A stretch of 64,000 nucleotides of DNA from contig JAODTK010002665.1 in NCBI GenBank assembly GCA_026419785.1, positions 1-64,000 of the forward strand, read 5' to 3'. Of the stretch, positions 45,850 to 58,654 are shown piece after piece. How positions within the stretch are numbered: the first letter of the stretch is position 1; each line of letters starts with the position of its first letter. The notes beneath the pieces were generated by a model. It made no database searches. It was not told the DNA's origin and saw nothing but the letters and a program-made list of their open reading frames with translations. Made by a program: the position numbers and the translations under genes. The stretch comes from Sclerodactyla briareus. Taxonomy: Eukaryota; Echinodermata; Holothuroidea; Dendrochirotida; Sclerodactylidae.

Positions 45850-48100
45850 TACATCATCTCGCCCGAAGTACACTTCGGTGCGTGAGTGTGCTGGTGAGGG
45901 GCCCAAGTACTAATATTCAGATTTTGTCATCTCGAGTGCCACTAGGCAGAGGGTTACGTACCATGTGAGCTAGTTGCTCGTATCAGGTGAGAAAACAATT
46001 TACTCAGAACCTATTAAGTATCTATCCTTACGTCACTGCAAAATGGTTTTGATGTGACAAAAGATGATCTACCGTTCTGAACGTAAGGAAGTCCCAGACT
46101 GGCTATCTGGTGCCCGTTTTTTGTTGAAACCCCATTATGCCCCTCTTCGCCAACCCACCCCCTCACACGCACAATAATTTCTACAGCCCCTACTCGTGAT
46201 GATCGAAAAATATTTCCCTTCCTGCTACCGGCGAATGCATGTATTAAACATTTGGGGATTCCCATCAACTTAGCGTAAGACTTATTGGAATATTCTTTCA
46301 TTTCAATTTTTTCACTATGTTGAGTAAATGACCATGAATGCAAGAATAGCATGTGCGAAGCCTAGACCTTTCTCTTTCGAACAAAGCCCCACTGTGGAAA
46401 CCTCGGGACCTGTATAGATCCATGTTTCGTATCCTAAGTTTTAGAACTGGAATCGCCGACATTCCGCCACGTCACATAATCTATCGTAATAATGTTAATA
46501 CGTTTCGCACACAACAATGAGCCATGTATGGTCACGGAAGCCAGCTGGCTACATGTGACCAACAAGTACACACTGCAAATGTACTCGGTAGTCTAACATG
46601 ACTATGCAGTGTGATTGAAAACATTCCTATTAGTCAGCCAATAGCCATAGTTCGGTTATTCCGCCAACACTGTGATGATATGACTAGAGGTTTTAAACAT
46701 GTTTGGGCATGTTTGCGCGACTGCTAAACGTTTGGCCTCGACATATTTACGGCGTGTATGGCGTGATTTTTCGTGGCACAGAGAGACGCGGACTACTTTC
46801 GCCCAAAGGCAATATCAGTCTAGTCTAATATATAAATACACTGCGTGGTGGCTTGTGGTCATGTTCTGTATTAAGCTAACCGGGTACGATTTACTGATCA
46901 TTATGATCCACTTTGCTCGTGTGAGGGGCGGGGCCGTGGTTTAGGCTGTTTCCGATTTCACTCATTATATAATTTTCAGATTCTTCTAGGAGGGAGGGGG
47001 TCCTCGACCACCAACTCTTGCAACGCAATAATTCATCGTTCATTTTTATTTTTTTTATCTTCGGTATCGTCATCAATTGTGCTATTGTATAAAAGGTGTT
47101 TGTTTCTTGTTCTTCATATGGGATGGGGGTCAATAATTTACTATGGAGGAAGCCCTCCATACAGCGCAATGTTTTTCTTTCCATGCCTCGATATTCAAGA
47201 TGCTTTCAACGGGCGGGGGTGGGGGGGTTGGGTAGGGATGAACCAACTCGTCCCTTCCGTTGTACGATAGTATAAAAAAGGTGTTACTTATGGGGGGGGG
47301 GGGGGGAGGGGTACAAACACTCCACACCAACGCAGTTTTCGTTCTTCCTTAAATCTTTTCATCCTTTACATCCTTGCATTTCCAAATTCTGTGCATCAAA
47401 GAGTTACGAGGATATGAGAACAATGACAATTTACATTTTGGCCAATATTCCAATGTTCATCATTCTCTCTCCTGTGGAAATGGAAATTACAATATTTTCA
47501 ATACAGACAATGCTGCGGAATTGTTCGCACATTGAATAAAACACGACACAACTGCTGTCATTCATTCATTTTTCAACTCTCTGTGGAGAAACAATTCATA
47601 ATGACTTTTTATATGATCCTTCCATATTATTGAAATCAAATGTGTGGAAAGTGGTATTATAAAGTGAAAACTATTCTAAGAACAACGTACATTTGCCTTT
47701 TCTATTATAATTTTCCAGTCAACTGCCCAACACTCCCCCCCTTACTGACGAAAAAATCAATACACAATGGCCTTTTGTCCACACACGCGAGCAAGTCTAT
47801 TATTTCCCCTAAGAGGATTAGTTACCACTCGGAAGGGTCTGTGCAATATCTCAGCAATTTTCGGAGGCTGCGCAGTGGCAGTCTGGCTACTGAGTCACGT
47901 CTGGTGACACAAGTAGCCCTTTAACCGTCGCGGCGCGAATGTGGTATTTGAGGCACCCCTTAGCGTTCACCAATACACAACAACACTGCTTTCTCGATTA
48001 TATGCCTTATCAAGCGACAGACGAGCCTCCTTATTCATCCTATATCATCATTGGACGGCTGGAACTTCGTTCTCCGTGTGGACTATTAGTTGCTAGTTTC
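45850..48100. other. Unassigned sequence inside copy D
   Basis: Contains minus frame 46,352-46,014 (112 codons), + frame 46,699-46,944 (81 codons, ending in a hydrophobic segment WWLVVMFCIKLTGYDLLIIM) and + frame 47,640-47,924 (94 codons). Poly-G runs at 47,212-47,227 and 47,292-47,306 create glycine- and proline-rich shadow frames. None is recognised. Confidence 0.3.
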
Positions 48101-49549
48101 ATACTTAACGTACCATACATTTTGTTTTGACATTTTGTTTGTTTTTTTACTTGCTGAACACCTAGATATTAGAGAATAGTTGGTATTTTATGGGCATTCC
48201 GTTTTGTCTTTCTAGTATAATGAAACTTCGAAGAGGTCATACGACTTACTGACCGGCCCCCATTTTTTTTCCTTCTTCGTGGTCCCACCGCTTAAGGCAA
48301 CTTTTACAACGATTTGGTTGCTCGATCACCAGTGCTACCAGGTTTTCCATTTTCATTCCACCACCTAATGTTGTTAGTACTAGTGTGAGTCCATTGAAAT
48401 GCCAACTGCAGGCAGGTGGGCAGTAGGTAGTTAGGTGGCTAGTGATTTTAAAAATACAGGAACTCCTACTGCAAGATAGTGGCATCCCAAAACCTGATGT
48501 GTTAAGTTCTCCTATATCTGCTCCAACCAAATAAATATCGGTTCACAACCTTATATGTACTCCTGACGCAAGAAAGGTGTGGAATTCAAAAGTATGGTCC
48601 TGAATAGCATAGCTGACAGTTGTCGCACGGAGCTTTGGAGGTAATATAATGAATGGAATGAAACCCCGTTAGGCATTTAATGGGAAGACATCTGAATAAT
48701 AATAATATGTAGTTACTTATGTGGTTATGGTCGTGTCCTGACTGTTTGTATTTTACGATTATGCGGCTTGGGAACCCTGACCATAGTTATCGTGTATGAG
48801 TCATCGGCGAACTTGCCTTTTCGATCTCGACTAGTGCGCAGAATATATCGAGGCAGTAGTTACCACTTCCAGCCTGTTTCCGGGATCGTCATTCTACGGT
48901 CCCCATCCGAAAGACGGTGCTTTCCTTTTATTAACTTGATCACATGAACTGGTATACTCCCTCCGATAATCTCAAAAATTATAGTGGCAGCAGTATAAAT
49001 ATTTGATTCCATAGATGCTAACGTTTTGCAAGAGACCCCAAATATAGCGGGTTCGTGCGAGTTCAAACATGAACTGGAAAGTTCCGTAGCAGCAATGAAC
49101 ATAAAAAAAATAAAAAAAATAAAAAAGCACTGATAAGGCAAAAGTAATCGTCGCGTACCTTGCCGCAAAATTGATCCCAGGGAATATCTTCCTAAAAAAA
49201 ACATTTAACTGTTTTCCTTAGTTGCCCGATGATTTATGTTCCTTTTATCTCAACATATATTCCAATCCCTCCAAAAAAAATCATCCCTCGCAAAGATCCT
49301 AGCTTACACAGCGCCGGTTTGACCTCCTCCACATGTCCCTCATTTAACTTTGGGTCGGGAGAGGCAATGGAACGATTTCCAATTAACTATAACTATCACC
49401 TTTGGTAATCGACAACGGTAGCCATGCTAGAAGGCAACCAGACAATGGATGTTCCTCCATAATCCGCGAATGTGATTCTCAATATGTGTCGATTTACGAT
49501 ATGAAGTTGCTCAGAGTGGACCATGTTATTGTAATTTCCCTTTTTATAG

Positions 49550-49576
49550 GTTCTAACAAATACGTGGTAATTCAAG
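49550..49576 (+). CDS. Candidate 27-nt microexon, copy D
   Basis: Homolog of the 6,538-6,564 block. Acceptor is ccctttttatag and donor is caag|gtaagttc, both close to consensus. Length 27 nt. Phase-1 reading gives SNKYVVIQ. This is the cleanest of the four copies. Confidence 0.4.
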
Positions 49577-50315
49577 GTAAGTTCTATATATGCCGTTCTA
49601 CATGAAAGAAATACAGTAATAACCACGGATAGCTAACAGAGTAACCTAACCGTCACGGCGGAATCACTTGAACTACAGGTGTATATAGGGGACAAAATTC
49701 AACACCTTCGTCTTCGAGCATACTCAATATGACCTTAAAGGATAACCTCCTGTGACTGCGACAACGTTGTGGTGTTTCTGGTTTATTAGTGTTCGTCGGT
49801 CGATTCTCACTCAGTGTCGCGCGCGGAGCTCAGTAGTGCCTGTCTTGAAAAGCGCAGATGAATAGTCAGAGACTACATAATCATCATTTTCTTTCTGGAA
49901 GACATTTTTGTCACAGACGGACCAATCCTCAGTGCTGATGCTCCTATTGACACAGTGAAATATTGGCGTGGTTTTCCTCACTTACACCATTCTACTTCTA
50001 CATTATTCTACCGTTGACTAACTAACCGCAACAATAAATCCCATAACCTCGGGCATGGTAGGTGGCATAGTCCCTCCCCCTTTTTTTTTTTTGATTAAGC
50101 AGAGTTATTGCTCTGGCCACTCGTTTGGAGATATTCAGAGTCCCGCTCTCTTTTTTTTTTGAGTAAATTAATCCACTACCATAATAGCCTACAAGTTTTG
50201 CTGTCCATGTTAATATATTTTCGATGACTGTCATCCGCATGACATGCATTTCGTTGATTTGCGTGCAAAAACGCGAATTGTGTGTCCTCATTTACGATCT
50301 GTTTACCATTTTCAG

Positions 50316-50392
50316 AGATCACGCCGCCAGTACGAAGAGCGGCCAACCGGATTAACTCGGGAACAAACAACCGCTGAGACAATTACTACTCG
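50316..50392 (+). pseudogene. Candidate PPSNE exon, copy D
   Basis: Acceptor ctgtttaccattttcag and donor ctcg|gtagaaat align with copy A. The length is 77 nt, with a one-base loss after the two proline codons, so the frame differs from A. An open phase-0 reading (RSRRQYEERPTG) exists but is not supported by the other copies. Confidence 0.3.
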
Positions 50393-50736
50393 GTAGAAAT
50401 GATGGCAGGCGGCTCGGTTTCGCAGCAGCCGGGCCCATCTTGCATGGCTGATTAGTCGACGAAAATTTGCGAAAAAACTCGGTGAAGCTAATGAACTATG
50501 CCAATAGAAAATCGTACAGCATTAAAACCATCTTCGGTTTTATATTACCTTTAGGCAAACTGGAGGTTAAAACGAGTAAGTTATATGATGTCAAACGAAC
50601 AGATAGTGTAACTTACTGGACTGACTTAGTTGACACTTTATAGAGTTGCGCATACGTGTCCCGTTTTGAGTTCCTATTCGTCGTGTTTATAGAGTTTACA
50701 CTCACCCGTATTATCACCGGAGAATTCGCCTTCCAG

Positions 50737-50815
50737 ATCAGCACACACCTCTTGTTCAAATCTTGCGTATTTCGTTCGTTTCAAATCCTACTTGAGCATT
50801 TTCTGTCATCATCTC
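50737..50815 (+). pseudogene. Candidate short tail exon, copy D
   Basis: Acceptor gccttccag and donor atctc|gtacgtga. It is 79 nt. The expected phase opens DQHTPLVQILRISFVSNPT and then stops, which could also be a natural C-terminus. Confidence 0.25.
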
Positions 50816-52667
50816 GTACGTGATTTCCATCTCTTCATGCCTCGGTGAAGAGCAGTGCAATCATCACACTCGTGTCGAGTAACTAACGAGTGACAGCTCA
50901 TAACTGTCCATATTCATCCAAGTCCCAGTTCTAGCTTTCACCTGGCCTTTAAGGGTTACCACTAAATTGGAAAATGACAGGTCCCACCAAGGTTAACGGC
51001 CATACTAACCCGCTAGATCTGATACAAAACGCGACGAATTTTAATTTTCGAATCGTTGGAGCTCTTGTGGTCATCGTCGTGGCCACCACACAACTCATAA
51101 TCTAACCATCACTGACCCGTTTAGTAGCGCATGTTAACCTCTGGGAAAAATGGATGGAATATAGTCCGATTGAAAACAAGAATTAGTTGGATTTTTTCAT
51201 ACAAGATTATATCACTGTCCAATATTGAGATTTTCTGCTGATCATTGTCATGTTGTGGAGATTATTGACCGTGAAAAGGTTACTTTCAATTTATTACATC
51301 GAAGATAACTTTTTACTCTCGCGGCGTAGTAAAAAGAAATACTCGTACATGACCTGGTTTCCCGGGAAAGATAGAACGGTACAAACATGCATTACCGATA
51401 AATTGATAATAATAACAACATATCCTTCGTTTGATTATTATAAATCCCTTCATTTCGAATAATACAAATGAACAATGTAATGTGATTGGGTATAGGCAAC
51501 AAGTTGAACGTTTTGAACATCCTTTTCAACGGCTCGTACCGCATTTCCAAATAATTCATCAAATGTTCAACAAATAAAAATTATGCACGATATAAACGAA
51601 AACGAGAACATTTGCTATTTAAACCATAACAAAACGATGGCGTGATTCGTATGACGATTTTGGTAGTTCCTGTAGTCAGACTATCTATCATTAGAGCACT
51701 CGTATGGAACGCGAAACCCACGAAAGCGTCCTAGTAAAACTAGCTTAAAATGGTTGCAGGTATACGCAGGCCTTCACACTGGAAAATGCTTATTGTGTTT
51801 ATTGCTGGTCACTTACTGCGTGGACTCGGATGTATGCGATAGTGTTTTTTGTATCATGGACCTTTTGCACAAATTGTGTAACTTAATTCAATGTTCATGT
51901 GACACAATTACCCCAATTGATGACAAGAATAATCACTTTGCAATTATCAACGTATTATGATCCGGTTTAACCAATCCGTATGGATATTGCCTACTTATGT
52001 CAAAAGTCTCATTACAGACGTGAAACCTATATCTTGAGATTCCTAATGGTCGACAGACATCATTAGCATCACGACTCCAGTTGAGGTGATGCACTTGCAA
52101 CCCAAAATAGAACAGTCTGATACTCAGGATTCCTTTTCCTTTGAAACACCGAAAGGTTATTTTTAGTTCAGCCTTATGCTACGGTAAATTCGCGTAGACC
52201 TTCGACCTGAACCCAAACGCCAGGATATCTACTCTGAGTGCAACCCTTCGTGCTCAGGTATGATTCTGTACTCATTTCTTTGCACAGTTTAATCCTCACC
52301 AATTCTTCAAGACGTTGCTCCGTTTGACCTAGGTGAAATTGGCCTCACTAAACCTTTTGTATCCTCTACACCACATGGAAGCCCTTGCTTATTGTTGCAC
52401 AGTTCTCATGCTCACATGGCTTTTATCTTTCGATCTCCGTTGACCTCGGGTGACATTGAACTGCTCACAAACCATGGGATTCTCTATTCCAAATCACCCC
52501 TCATGCCAAGTGTGCCTCTCCGCACATTTCGTTGCACTGTTATTGTGCTCACCAGCTTTGCAGACTCTGATCCCTCCTGATATTGGGCGACTTTGAACCT
52601 GACCTCGAAACAACATGGCACACCTGCTCTACAATAGGAACACTCTGGCCAAGACTGGCTCTCTACA

Positions 52668-52960
52668 CTACATCATTCCGTGCCATATGAATAGGGTAGC
52701 TGCCAGAGGTGAGACGTCAACTGCGCTGCTTCTTCGAGCAGATGGGCTGTCGTTTCCTCCCGGCGATGACCATGACCACCGTGGGTCCTGTGGAATGGCT
52801 TCCGTGGTTGGGCCCCGATCTCGCCGCCTTGCGTCCGTAGCTTTTGGTTGGGCAAACCAGCTTTGGCAGATACCTCTGGGAGTTGAAGTTTCGACCAGGC
52901 GCCATGTTTGATCGCTTGCCCGCAGGAAGCCTGCCATTGTGAGCGGCTAACAAATTTGTT
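52668..52960 (-). other. GC-rich conserved module (copy D)
   Basis: Aligns with the A and B modules, with matching order of cgcttgcccgcagga, ccatgaccaccgtgggtcct and ctgcgctgcttcttcg. Three overlapping minus-strand frames are open (up to 129 codons, 52,673-53,062) and none matches the A/B frame throughout. Confidence 0.3.
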
Positions 52961-53045
52961 AGCTAGTTGGACTGTTCCCTGAAAAGCTAAATATGACGAA
53001 TTAACTCCGGACATTGGTAATAGACCTTCAACGATACTGAGTCTT

Positions 53046-53116
53046 GTGGTTAGCACATCCATCGAGTGGTTAACACTTTAGCACTGACCACCTTGGTCTG
53101 GGTCATAACCGAGGAC
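53046..53116 (+). repeat. tRNA-like block (copy D)
   Basis: Contains gtggttagcacatccatcga, then gtggttaacactttagcac and ggtctgggtcataacc, aligning with 12,484 and 25,358. This is the most decayed of the three. Confidence 0.35.
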
Positions 53117-53997
53117 TTCCGAAGTGACTTTGAAAATGGTCACCTCTTGCATTCTCGATGAGCGCGTATCACGCTCAGGGGGTAGGTTATTACATGCTGC
53201 CCGTCCTCGTGTGATGCCTTCAAATTAAACGCATATCTTCAGTGTGGCCCGTTGTACAAACATGCAACATCTGGGTCTGCAAGCAAACCCTTGCGGGTCC
53301 TGACAGGTCCGATCTTTGGGTTCAACACAACGTTGATTACAATCCCAACGTTTTGTTCGAATCAATCAACGACCCTCGGAAACCTTTCCTGTCAATCTGA
53401 TCCTTAATTCGTTACCTCTGACAGGCCTCTCAGTAACTCTGAGTGGTCACACTTCTGGAATTCGAATCGACGTTAGTGTAATCTTGTTCGGTAAGCGAGG
53501 AAAAAGGAGAAAGCGAAATCATAACATTTTTTGTTCCATAGGATTCGGTGAAAGACGTATGAAGCGTCATTAATTGATTACTATTTTAGTGACACTACCT
53601 CTACCATGAGCGATGGTTGCATCATTTGAATGTTCATATGTTACATGTCTCAGTGGGATATCTGTTGAATTACCTATTTGGGTCAACCCTGACCTATTAA
53701 TAAGTTCAGGAGGACTTTTACCTCATGTAATGTCATTCGGATATAGGTCATATGGCCAATGATCCAAACGTTAGTCCCATGTCAGCCTGAATGATAAACG
53801 TTCCCTGTACGTCTTCTTCCTGCACCCTCCTTTGACTGTGATATTCCATCGTTGAGCCTAATAAGTGATTGTTGAGTATCACGCAGTTTCAGCTTATGTT
53901 TGGAACTCCTGTTTCGAGAGCACCCTTCAAAGGAAGACAAAATCGCTGACGGGATGGCTGTTCAAGGTTGCATCGGAGAAAGCGAACTTGAATTTAA

Positions 53998-54840
53998 TTA
54001 ATCATGGCTAAGTGGTCTTTGACGTGCTTCAGATTGAGGTAGCTCGTCTAACAATCGACCAGCAAATCCGATTTTTGTTTTTTCTTCCAAGTTGGTTACT
54101 TCTTCTTTGGCCGTCAAACTGTCGAAGCGTACACAAATCTGAAGCTGATTCTGCTGCGGTGCCTGTAATTTGTGAGGAGGTAATAGGAGATCCTTCAAAA
54201 GGTCAATGATTCCCGGGGTACGAAATTGTGCCCCGAACTATACCTTTAGTAATTAATCTGGGGAATTTGATGGTACCCGGCTCATCACCAGTGTTTTCCT
54301 TTTCTGGGGAATCCAAACACAACCCGATTTCCAATCCATCTCTAATACTTCTCACGGGAGGGGAAACTTTCAACTCGAGGACATTTCTTCCTCGTTTCAG
54401 CTGATAATTACTATAATATTAGCTCGCCGTGGCAGACTGCTGGATGTCACTAAACATCTCTAAATGCGGGGGCATCTTCCGCAAGTAAGTAATGTACATT
54501 GTTAACTTTGGGTGTTTTTTTGTTGCGTTCATTTCGCAGATCCTTCATTCAATATACTTTGACTGAATAAAGGTGTGCGGCAGATACCGATTCCCTCGTC
54601 ATTCTTCTCCTGAATGAAAGAAATCCACTTGTTTGAACTCCATTCTTCTTTCAGGGCTCTGTGAATGGCAACGAACTGAGTCACTTGATAAAACCATGTA
54701 ATCGAATCTTTCCGCTCATGGAAATGAAACAAGTTTGGTTGAGGCGTTCGACGAGATGTTTGCCCAAACGTGAAGGTTTGAAATTCATCTATGCTCGTCT
54801 CTTCCTCTTCATCTTCTATCACTATCTTTCTAGGTTGAAA
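53998..54840 (-). CDS. Minus-strand multi-exon or frameshifted gene fragment
   Basis: Just right of copy D. On the minus strand a polypyrimidine acceptor (cattcttttttttcaaccta then g) at about 54,836 precedes an open stretch to 54,529. It reads KIVIEDEEEETSIDEF, then HFHERKDSITWFYQVTQFVA, then EEWSSNKWISFIQEKNDEG. Further along, 54,400-54,210 is open for more than 50 codons (ENTGDEPGTIKFPRLITKGI) and 54,198-53,998 is open for 66 codons (NLEEKTKIGFAGRLLDEL). Each piece has unbiased, protein-like composition. Together they suggest one coding region of about 230 residues broken by indels or a short intron. Family unknown. Confidence 0.35.
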
Positions 54841-54899
54841 AAAAAGAATGAAACAAATTGTTGAAGACTTTTTTAAGGAATGCCCCAAATGTTTTGGTA

Positions 54900-56380
54900 T
54901 TACTCTGAAAGATATCGTTTGGTTCCACGTTTCTCGGCCGTCACTTTAATGTCAATCACTTCGTTTTCCCCACATAACATTTCGTACTGTACTCAAAATG
55001 TGGGGGTCCCAATTGTGGAGGGCCCCCAAATGTGGGGGGCCCGAGGCCCGTGGCCCTGTTGCCCCGCACTTATTCCGCTAGTGATCCCAACCATCAGAGA
55101 TTCCAGTGAAACTACCAGAAGCTCGAGCAGCCAATTGGTATTCACAACATACACAAGTATTATATTGTACCAGGCTGGATATTGACATATAGTAGTAGTT
55201 TGACGAACTTGCAGCGGTCGGCATAGGTTTAGATGTGTTTCTTTCCTAGCTCATTGTAGTGTTGTCTCAAGTCTCGGCGGTGAATACCTATTTAATATTT
55301 ATTAAACGACAAGCCAACTGGGTTGTAAACACTATCACGCTACTCCTTACGTAATCGCCCAATCACACCCAACACCGAACATTATCGCTAACATACAGTT
55401 CACTTGGGGTAGCGGACCGCAGTATGCTTTGTGATTCCCAAGACCCGTCCGATTATTTACATGTGGCGCACTCGGCACTGTTCGCAATAAACACGACATT
55501 GTGACGCATTGCTTCTTCAGGAACAAGCTCAGGGCTGTTCACACGAGTGTCATACGATACGATAAGTTGAAATTATTCCAACTTTTCTACAATAATTTAA
55601 TCGATGCGATAAGTTGCGCACTGCAGTGAATCATCTTGCTCAATCATCATAGAAGCATAGACGCTAAACGGGATATTAGAACGCTATTAGACGTGACAAG
55701 TGGGTGTCGTGATGAATCCAGAGTTTCGAATGCTTTATTTGGCAGTGACGATCTAGGCAAGACTGGATTGAGCTGCTTCGGCTCCATTGCCGCAATACAG
55801 AGGACCAACGCAAACAATATTTTAGTTTCCATCCATAGTAATCCATCATGCCCTCCTCATCCACAATAGCAGCGTGGACCAGTGAGGGCATTAGGAGGGG
55901 CGTGATGCGTAGGCATCCACCAAGTGTCCCTGTGACATGCTGAGGCAGGAGATATGCGGTTGATAGTGAGGACCGAAGGGGGGGGGGTTGGCGCCGTTCG
56001 AGAGTACCCTGACGTACTCGACGGGACCTTCACCCTAACCTCCTGGAAGAAAGAGTCGGGAAAGATACAGGGTAGGCAACTTAATATACTATGAAAGGGA
56101 GGGGATCTAGCAAACAGAAACCAAAACTATGCATTATATCAGACTATGAGCTAGGGGTGCCACTCCTAAGCTACAATGAATTGCCGAGCACACTAAGCAG
56201 ATTTAGACCACCGCTACGAGGGTGAAAGTTTCAAGTTTCATATCAACGGCGTTTTCAAGTATTGGCGGAAGTATTGGGGATTGCCTCTTCACCCGTGTCA
56301 CTATTTACCAGAGTGGGCCAGGCTTAGCCATGATTTGACCTCTCAACTTTCCATCAATACGTATCCTGGTTCAGTCGTTA
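54900..56380. other. Unassigned spacer right of copy D
   Basis: Several overlapping frames of 60-100 codons at 54,880-55,185 and 55,636-55,891, none recognised or conserved. A G run lies at 55,979-55,988. Confidence 0.25.
54990..55050. repeat. Short GGGGxCCC tandem repeat
   Basis: Three imperfect copies of a 17-nt unit (aatgtgggggtccc, attgtggagggcccccaa, atgtggggggcccgagg). It is G/C-rich and palindromic in part. Confidence 0.6.
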
Positions 56381-56745
56381 ATGCACACTAGGCTGACCAT
56401 CAATGTTCAGTTTTCAATCTCCCACATGTACATTAGACTGGTCAATATTATTATCACTTCTGTATCACCGAACCAATCGATGGGACGACGACCAAATTGG
56501 AATGCTGCCTTGCATTCCTTCTTAGTGTTCTTAGTGCACATTAATACCAATAACTCCAATGGAAGGGGGTTTCATTTCGGGCTGATGCTATCATTATTGC
56601 ATATTTGTTTACAAGCATGGCTGGGACATAATCGAGTAATAGCTCAATACTACCCATTCTGTGAATTGAAAAAAAAAAACAGATTAGTTAGTTTTTTCAT
56701 CGAAGCGGACAACATGTTATGTTTCATATGATACGTAATATTAAG

Positions 56746-56972
56746 GATGCAACCTTCAAAATGTGATGATACCATTGCTTGGTATCTGAATCAGAAACAA
56801 TTGCTGAAGGGAAAGACTTCCTGAGTGACACGCCGGTATCGCCATTCCGGAATTCCAATGGAAACCTTTGTCCTTCCTTACTTTATCAGCGTGCCGTGAC
56901 TTTGATATGATGAGTGAAGTGTAGGGACGGAGGAACAAACACATCTGCCTTCGTTCATACTTCGGCTGCAAG
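56746..56972 (+). pseudogene. Ig-like domain exon, third copy (P3)
   Basis: Third homolog of the Ig-like exon. In frame from about 56,737 it reads VILRM, then IAWYLNQKQLLKGK, aligning with TILRC and VDWYLNNEMIARGK of P2. One base is missing near 56,818 and the frame then continues FLSD, matching YLSD. The distal part (about 56,875-56,972) matches the P1/P2 F-strand region and ends ctgcaag|gtatat at 56,973. The acceptor is uncertain. The B-strand cysteine is replaced by Met in the frame read here, with a Cys five residues further on. A 116-codon open frame lies just upstream (56,381-56,731) with no recognised content. P3 indicates the array continues right of copy D. Confidence 0.35.
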
Positions 56973-57419
56973 GTATATATTTGTTCGTTCCTTCAATTAT
57001 CCTATCACAAAAATCCATCGCAATTTAATACTTGTCCATTGAAAGACCACTACGGAATTGGCCGTACCAGAATATTATTGTGGGGAATCTAATCTACCTG
57101 CCCAAACACATTCCGATATAATGGTCCCTGTATCCATTTTGAAAGACTGACTTTCAAAATCTGATCCATTAAGGCAGAGGATAAAGGATAGTCCCCAAGT
57201 TGATTACTAAAGTGTTCTGGGATATGAGTTTCGGGACTGTTCCCTGGCACCGGCCGTCTCCGCCGCTGCCGTAGTTCCGCCATCGCTGGAAACTTGGCAT
57301 GGCGCAATAACCCCCAACACTTCATTCGATTGACTGGACTCGGTGGGCACATGTCCGTCCGAGCGAAATCCTCGGATGATTTCCAAAAGGGCATTAGTGT
57401 ATGTCCTGCTGCCCGCTAT

Positions 57420-57720
57420 TTAGAGTTTGTCTGATTACACGAAACTTGGTGGTTGGGGCACACACGTTGGCTCCGAATAATTTCTAGGTGCACCGTGTGT
57501 GTTTCTGTGATTTTCTACGTTGATGATTTCAACGAGACTTGGTAGATGGGAATGTTATTAGTCCTAAACACAATGAAGGTCAATGTCAAGGTCACATGAG
57601 GTAAATTTTTCATAATTTATGCAATTGATTTCACTTTGTCGATTTCAATCAAACTAAGGATGGGGAATACAGTTGGTGGACTATACAAGATCATGATAAT
57701 ATTATACTTCCTCTGAACGA
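57420..57720. repeat. Dispersed AGGTCA-type repeat
   Basis: Contains cgaaacttggtggttgggg, cgagacttggtagatgggaa and gtcaatgtcaaggtcacatg, then a second aaactaaggatggggaatac unit. The internal repetition of the cttggt(g/a)g block suggests two or three nested subunits of about 100 nt. Confidence 0.45.
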
Positions 57721-58654
57721 GGGTCCACAAAGGCTGTTTCTAGGGGGATATACAGGTCGGCGGTTCACCCGCCCTGTACATTTCTCGTTGATTCTGCAGT
57801 TTGTCCTTTGAGTAACAGTGAACACCATAGAGACGCTCTGTAATTCTTGAAATGTAGTAATCTTAATTTAGATAATATGCCTCCCATGCGGGGAACTGGC
57901 ACAACATGGCGATATGGGCTCAACAATCACACATCCGTATCGCTCAAGAACTCTGGGTCACCCTATTGCGCAACATTTCCCCGACCACGAGAGCTCCAAC
58001 CTAAATGTGGCATATTTAAGGTCACCCTCATATGTTGTGCCGCAGGAGCGTTCGCGGTAAGACCAATATTCGCACTAAAAACTTAAAACTCATCAAACAC
58101 GTGTCAGTTCATTAAGCGCGTCATGGCATAAACTGTTCCTTCGCCTCGATCATTGAAGCCTGACCTACTTATTCCCTTTTTGCATCTGACGTTCTCACAG
58201 TTTTCACAACTGCGGCTGTGGACGCCTCGAATGACTTGTTGTTTGTTGTTATACGTGAATGAATCCGTTTGACAATCAATATATTTGTTTTTCCGACTGT
58301 AATATTTCATATTTGTGTTTGCCTTCACACCCACGCCATGTCCTATGGTAGTTGTTGTGGAGGTTTCATCACACCCATGTATTGAATAGTGGGCATAGGA
58401 CGACTTGATAAGAGAGCACCTGGGTTTCAATGGTAACAAGCAACGTACGACTCAACGAAGTCCATCTTTTCTGTGGTCAAAGCATCTTAATTTTCCCCGA
58501 TCTATTTGTATTTAAACTATTAACTCTCCATTATTCACCTTCCTATTCACAACTAAGTTGGTAATAGGATATGAGGATATGAAGCGAATCCCGAAATTGG
58601 GGGTCACACAAGAGAGCTTGGAGCCTATACGTGGGATGTATGTCCGACACAAAT

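Larger units (their letters stand above)
43180..53690 (+). repeat. Paralogous unit copy D
   Basis: Copy D is the most complete match to copy A. It aligns from position 1 of the window (43,190) to the ctgagtggtcacacttctgg block (53,435). Between 45,535 and about 48,100 the match to A is lost. That stretch holds unrelated sequence, including a clean 100-codon minus-strand frame. Copy D lacks the SINEs seen at 8,505 and 9,478 in copy A, so it keeps the empty sites. It carries a 17-G run at 43,728-43,744 inside an otherwise conserved block. Its upstream module at 41,860-42,920 keeps the best-preserved Ig-like exon of the window. Confidence 0.7.

Noticed and set aside
47130..47330. Proline-rich minus-strand frame
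   Set aside because: Created by poly-G runs at 47,212-47,227 and 47,292-47,306.
51754..51960. 68-codon frame in copy D
   Set aside because: Equivalent sequence in A (about 10,300) and B (about 23,960) is full of stops and indels with no shared frame.
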